Of a stretch of DNA of 7,597 nt, positions 5,709 to 7,597 are shown piece after piece. Made by a program: the position numbers and the translations under genes. Every line of letters begins with the position of its first letter. Position 1 is the stretch's first letter. Under the pieces are notes generated by a model. The model saw only the letters and a program-made list of their open reading frames with translations, was not told where the DNA came from and did no database searches. Source of the stretch: Chloroflexota bacterium (GTDB lineage Bacteria; Chloroflexota; Dehalococcoidia; Bin125); assembly GCA_027296805.1 (NCBI GenBank), contig JAPUIR010000002.1:1-7597 (forward strand), read 5' to 3'.

Positions 5709-5846
5709 GTGAAGGTCATTGCGGGGATCGTCGTACTGGTGGTGGCGATCATCGGGCTGATGCTGGGCTCCATCGATCGCAACACCGATCCGATCAGCGG
5801 CGATCGCCAGTCGATTACGGAACGTATCGAGGACTTCGTCGAGTGA
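5709..5846 (+). CDS. 45-residue single-span membrane protein
   Basis: The product starts MKVIAGIVVLVVAIIGLMLG, a single strongly hydrophobic helix (about residues 3-20), followed by a short polar, acidic tail ending ITERIEDFVE. With one Lys at the N-terminus, the tail is expected outside, although this is uncertain for so short a protein. The start is GTG with a near-ideal AGAGGAG site six bases upstream. About four of five codons end in G or C, which supports coding. Its stop overlaps the next start as GTGA, so the two are translated together. It could be a small membrane regulator, a toxin-like peptide or a subunit of an unknown complex. No family was recognised. Confidence 0.65.
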   Translation: MKVIAGIVVLVVAIIGLMLGSIDRNTDPISGDRQSITERIEDFVE

Positions 5847-5989
5847 CCTTGAAGCAGGCCGATCACCACGCTGCACGCAGGGCCGCCCGTCAGGCCAGCC
5901 TGTATGACGGCTGGAGCGCGCCGCTCGTCCGCTGGGTGCGCCGGGCGGCATCGCGGCTGACGGCGCGGGTATCGCGCCGGGTGAGCTAG
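5843..5989 (+). CDS. 48-residue arginine-rich peptide coupled to the membrane protein
   Basis: The product has 11 Arg residues, mostly in two clusters (HHAARRAARQ, 8-17, and RWVRRAASRLTARVSRRV, 30-47), and almost no acidic residues. The second cluster would form an amphipathic cationic helix with Trp and Val on one face. Such a helix can bind membranes or nucleic acids. The GTG start overlaps the previous stop (GTGA), so translation depends on the upstream gene, and about 85 percent of codons end in G or C. The acidic tail of the preceding membrane peptide and this strongly basic partner may bind each other, which is inference. No signal peptide is seen. Family unknown. Confidence 0.55.
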   Translation: MTLKQADHHAARRAARQASLYDGWSAPLVRWVRRAASRLTARVSRRVS

Positions 5990-6034
5990 ATCTCGACCCA
6001 CAGCCAGGCGTTGAAGTGTTCCCTGATTTACAGA

Positions 6035-6051
6035 GCAAGCGTCACGCTTGC
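6035..6051. terminator. Candidate terminator hairpin after the mini-gene pair
   Basis: A perfect 7-base stem GCAAGCG/CGCTTGC closes a TCA loop 45 bases after the stop of the arginine-rich peptide gene. No T-run follows on the + strand, so it is a weak terminator candidate. Confidence 0.4.
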
Positions 6052-6089
6052 CGAGCTGTGCGGTCTATCGATCGGATCCGCTTGCCTGG

Positions 6090-6110
6090 GGTGTCAGCCA
6101 GCCTGGCACC
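6090..6110. terminator. Candidate hairpin between convergent genes
   Basis: GGTGTCAG (6090-6097) pairs with CTGGCACC (6103-6110) over eight positions including one G-T pair, with a CCAGC loop. It lies about 100 bases past the stop of the lysyl oxidase-like gene and could serve either strand. It lacks a T-run. Confidence 0.35.
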
Positions 6111-6212
6111 ATCCTTGAGCAGCCCCGGGCGGGCGTGTTTCCTCCCTTTCTCACGCGCATCCAGCCTCTGGAGGTCCGCCGTCACCGGTGGGCCAGCGCG
6201 CGATCCGTCGCT

Positions 6213-7130
6213 TCAGGGGTTTGGAATCCTTACCCCAGGCCCGCCCCCATTGATCGCTTCTTGGTCCGTCCCGCGCGGGGGACGGTTGTTACGCCCGTTG
6301 CCTTTGCCCGGCTTCTCGTCGGCGCCCCCGCTTTCACCGCAAGCTCCGACCGCGACCATCTCCGCCTCGAAGTCGATACAGACTTCTAGCTCGCTCTTGT
6401 TGCCGTCCCAGCCCGTTTCGTCGGCCTCCGCCACGCGACCGCCAGGATTCACGGTGATTCGCAAGACGTAGGTGCCGTTCGCCGTGAGCCCGTCCACGTC
6501 GATCCACTGACCGGGCAGGCTGTAGCCGTAGCGGTCGCCCCAGCCCACGGACATCCCCTGCCGTAGGGCGCCACAGGTGCGGTACTCGGCTTTCTTGGGA
6601 GCCCCCGGGAGCTTCGTGTCGATGCGAGTGGTGTCAATGATGCAGAACGTCGTTTTGCTGCCATGGCGGCGGTGTGCCGCGTCTGGGTCGGTGGGGTCGG
6701 AGAGGGTGTACTTCGCGTAGTCCGCGAAGTGGAAGTGGTTGTGGCCGTCGTCCCAGACGAAATTCTCGGCACCCAGGGGGTCGGCGTCCGGATCCCATGT
6801 TCCGTCCGAAAGTTTGAAGTGTTGAGACACCTTGTGTAGGTTGCCGTCGGCGGGGGGATGCTGCGCGGCTCGAAGCTCCAGGGGCCCGGCTCCGTCGTTG
6901 TAGCTGACGGCGCTGAAGCGGATCACGGTATGTGTGGTGCCGTCGATCGTTGCCGTGCCGAAGCGAACGTCTTGGGCGGGCATCGCGTGGAGATTGGGCA
7001 GCAGTCGCGAGGGCGCTGCCCCAGCGTCCCCGCTCAGGCCGAACGCCGTCACGATCGCCAGGGCCACTGCAAGCCCGCCCGCCCGTCCGACCCGGCACAG
7101 TCCCTGCAGAGACGGTTGCGGGATGAGCAT
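6213..7130 (-). CDS. Exported lysyl oxidase-family copper protein
   Basis: The 305-residue product has a signal peptide (hydrophobic 18-34, cut near GAGAA at 35-39) and a lysyl oxidase domain (about 45-255). The copper motif WDDGHNHFHF gives His130, His132 and His134, matching HxHxH of animal LOX. Lys159 in GSKTTFCIIDT and Tyr201 in GWGDRYGYSLPGQWID sit where the lysine tyrosylquinone cofactor is formed, so the enzyme is probably active. The end of the domain, YVLRITVNPGGRVAEADETG, is also typical. LOX enzymes oxidise peptidyl lysine to aldehyde with O2, giving protein cross-links. Cys163, Cys186, Cys251 and Cys264 could form disulfides. The last 40 residues are a Gly/Asn/Pro-rich tail of unknown use. 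GGAGAG lies five bases before the ATG. Substrate is unknown. Confidence 0.9.
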   Translation of the reverse strand: MLIPQPSLQGLCRVGRAGGLAVALAIVTAFGLSGDAGAAPSRLLPNLHAMPAQDVRFGTATIDGTTHTVIRFSAVSYNDGAGPLELRAAQHPPADGNLHKVSQHFKLSDGTWDPDADPLGAENFVWDDGHNHFHFADYAKYTLSDPTDPDAAHRRHGSKTTFCIIDTTRIDTKLPGAPKKAEYRTCGALRQGMSVGWGDRYGYSLPGQWIDVDGLTANGTYVLRITVNPGGRVAEADETGWDGNKSELEVCIDFEAEMVAVGACGESGGADEKPGKGNGRNNRPPRGTDQEAINGGGPGVRIPNP

Positions 7131-7301
7131 GGGAACTCTCCGGCCGGGACCCTAACACAGTCGCGAACCACTTCATTCACGCATTGAGGCAAGGGAAATG
7201 ACTCGCCTCGTCCGAATTATCCGCATGGCGCTGTAACAAACGCGGCCTTTCCGGCCATGTTCCAGGTGAAGGGTTGTACGCGGCGACTCGATGGAGGCCC
7301 C
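7131..7301. promoter_or_regulatory. Shared upstream region of two divergent genes
   Basis: This 171-base spacer must carry the promoters for both the lysyl oxidase-like gene and the 7302 gene. It has an AT-richer core (about 7170-7240, with AATTAT on the + strand and GATAAT on the - strand at 7221-7216) but no box pair with proper spacing could be assigned. Confidence 0.4.
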
Positions 7302-7597
7302 ATGCGGCTGCTCTCCCGACGGCGGCAGAAGAACGACCGGCTCGACCTTGAGTCGAAGCTTGGTGCTTGGGCGTCGGATCGCGGCTCGGTTCCCGACGCG
7401 ACGGCGGATGGTCGCCAGCGCGCGCGGGCGCGCATCGTCGTGCTCTTCGCCGAGGCACCCGCAGCGTACGGACTACGCCAGCGCGTCATCCGCTCGACCA
7501 TGGCGCTGAGCGCGTTCGGCGGTTGGACGGCGCTCGCGGGGCTGGCGATGGCTCACAAGGCAGTAGCGGTGGGTGTCGTGGCGAGCGTGGTGGTGGC
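7302..7597 (+). CDS. Start of an unidentified membrane protein, possibly anti-sigma-like
   Basis: The first 98 residues are present; the gene runs off the window. Residues 1-66 are basic and cytoplasmic in character (RRRQK, then VPDATADGRQRARARIVVLF), followed by a hydrophobic region from about 67 that includes at least one membrane span. A short soluble domain with a P-D/G-x-x-D-x-x-R-x-R-I motif before a membrane span is common in proteins encoded beside ECF sigma factors in Chloroflexota (DUF5667-like or anti-sigma-like), but I do not recognise a firm signature. The ATG has GGAGG four bases upstream, and nearly all codons end in G or C. It diverges from the lysyl oxidase-like gene across about 170 bases. 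Confidence 0.62.
   Translation, partial: MRLLSRRRQKNDRLDLESKLGAWASDRGSVPDATADGRQRARARIVVLFAEAPAAYGLRQRVIRSTMALSAFGGWTALAGLAMAHKAVAVGVVASVVV

Larger units (their letters stand above)
5990..6212. other. Gene-free gap between convergent genes
   Basis: No coding frame with family features or consistent codon bias was found here on either strand. The gap holds two short hairpins (6035-6051 and 6090-6110), listed separately, as expected between genes that end toward each other. Confidence 0.5.

Noticed and set aside
5510..6038. - strand open frames opposite the mini-genes
   Set aside because: Arg/Pro/His-rich products without motifs. The + strand mini-genes have better ribosome sites and coupled starts.
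6016..6471. + strand open frame running into the lysyl oxidase-like gene
   Set aside because: Ser/Pro-rich product, half of it antisense to a clear lysyl oxidase domain.
1..7597. CRISPR array, transposase gene or phage genes
   Set aside because: No regularly spaced repeats, no DDE or recombinase motif, and no phage structural protein was seen on either strand.

Overview
The window is GC-rich DNA with strongly GC-biased third codon positions. It looks chromosomal, from a high-GC environmental bacterium. The best guess is Chloroflexota (for example a Dehalococcoidia relative): a linear tad operon, surface proteins built from VTN...DSDPSHY-type repeats, and a secreted protease with two 'AGWN'-type beta domains are a familiar combination there. 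An actinobacterial source cannot be excluded from sequence alone.

Layout. Bases 1-2179 are the end of a Tad (tight adherence) pilus operon on the + strand: the C-terminus of the TadA/CpaF ATPase, tadB, tadC, and a small Flp-like pilin candidate whose position +5 Glu is replaced by Ala. An intergenic stretch with a long near-palindrome follows (2180-2404). Next is a cell-surface protein gene (2405-3001) that begins in the middle of a repeat and looks 5'-truncated; it ends in an LPxTG-like sequence, a membrane span and an arginine tail, and is followed by a strong hairpin. A secreted trypsin-like (Do/HtrA-type) serine protease carrying two N-terminal copies of a beta-type domain runs to 4440. 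A convergent 128-residue protein with a CxxC...HxxxxH zinc-like motif (4437-4823) abuts it tail to tail.

Bases 5125-5989 hold four very small + strand genes: two different CxxC...CxxC zinc-ribbon proteins, a 45-residue single-span membrane protein, and a 48-residue arginine-rich peptide coupled to it by a GTGA overlap. A gene-free convergent gap with two hairpins follows (5990-6212). Then comes a - strand exported lysyl oxidase-family protein (6213-7130) with the copper HxHxH motif and both residues that form the lysine tyrosylquinone cofactor. A divergent gene (7302 to the window end) encodes the start of an unidentified membrane protein with a basic cytoplasmic region, possibly anti-sigma-factor-like.

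Together, many products act at or outside the membrane: a pilus assembly platform, a pilin candidate, an anchored surface protein, a secreted protease and a possible protein cross-linker. A joint role in adhesion or extracellular matrix is plausible but is inference; the only clear operon is the tad genes. The cluster of mini-genes at 5.1-6.0 kb is the least explained part.
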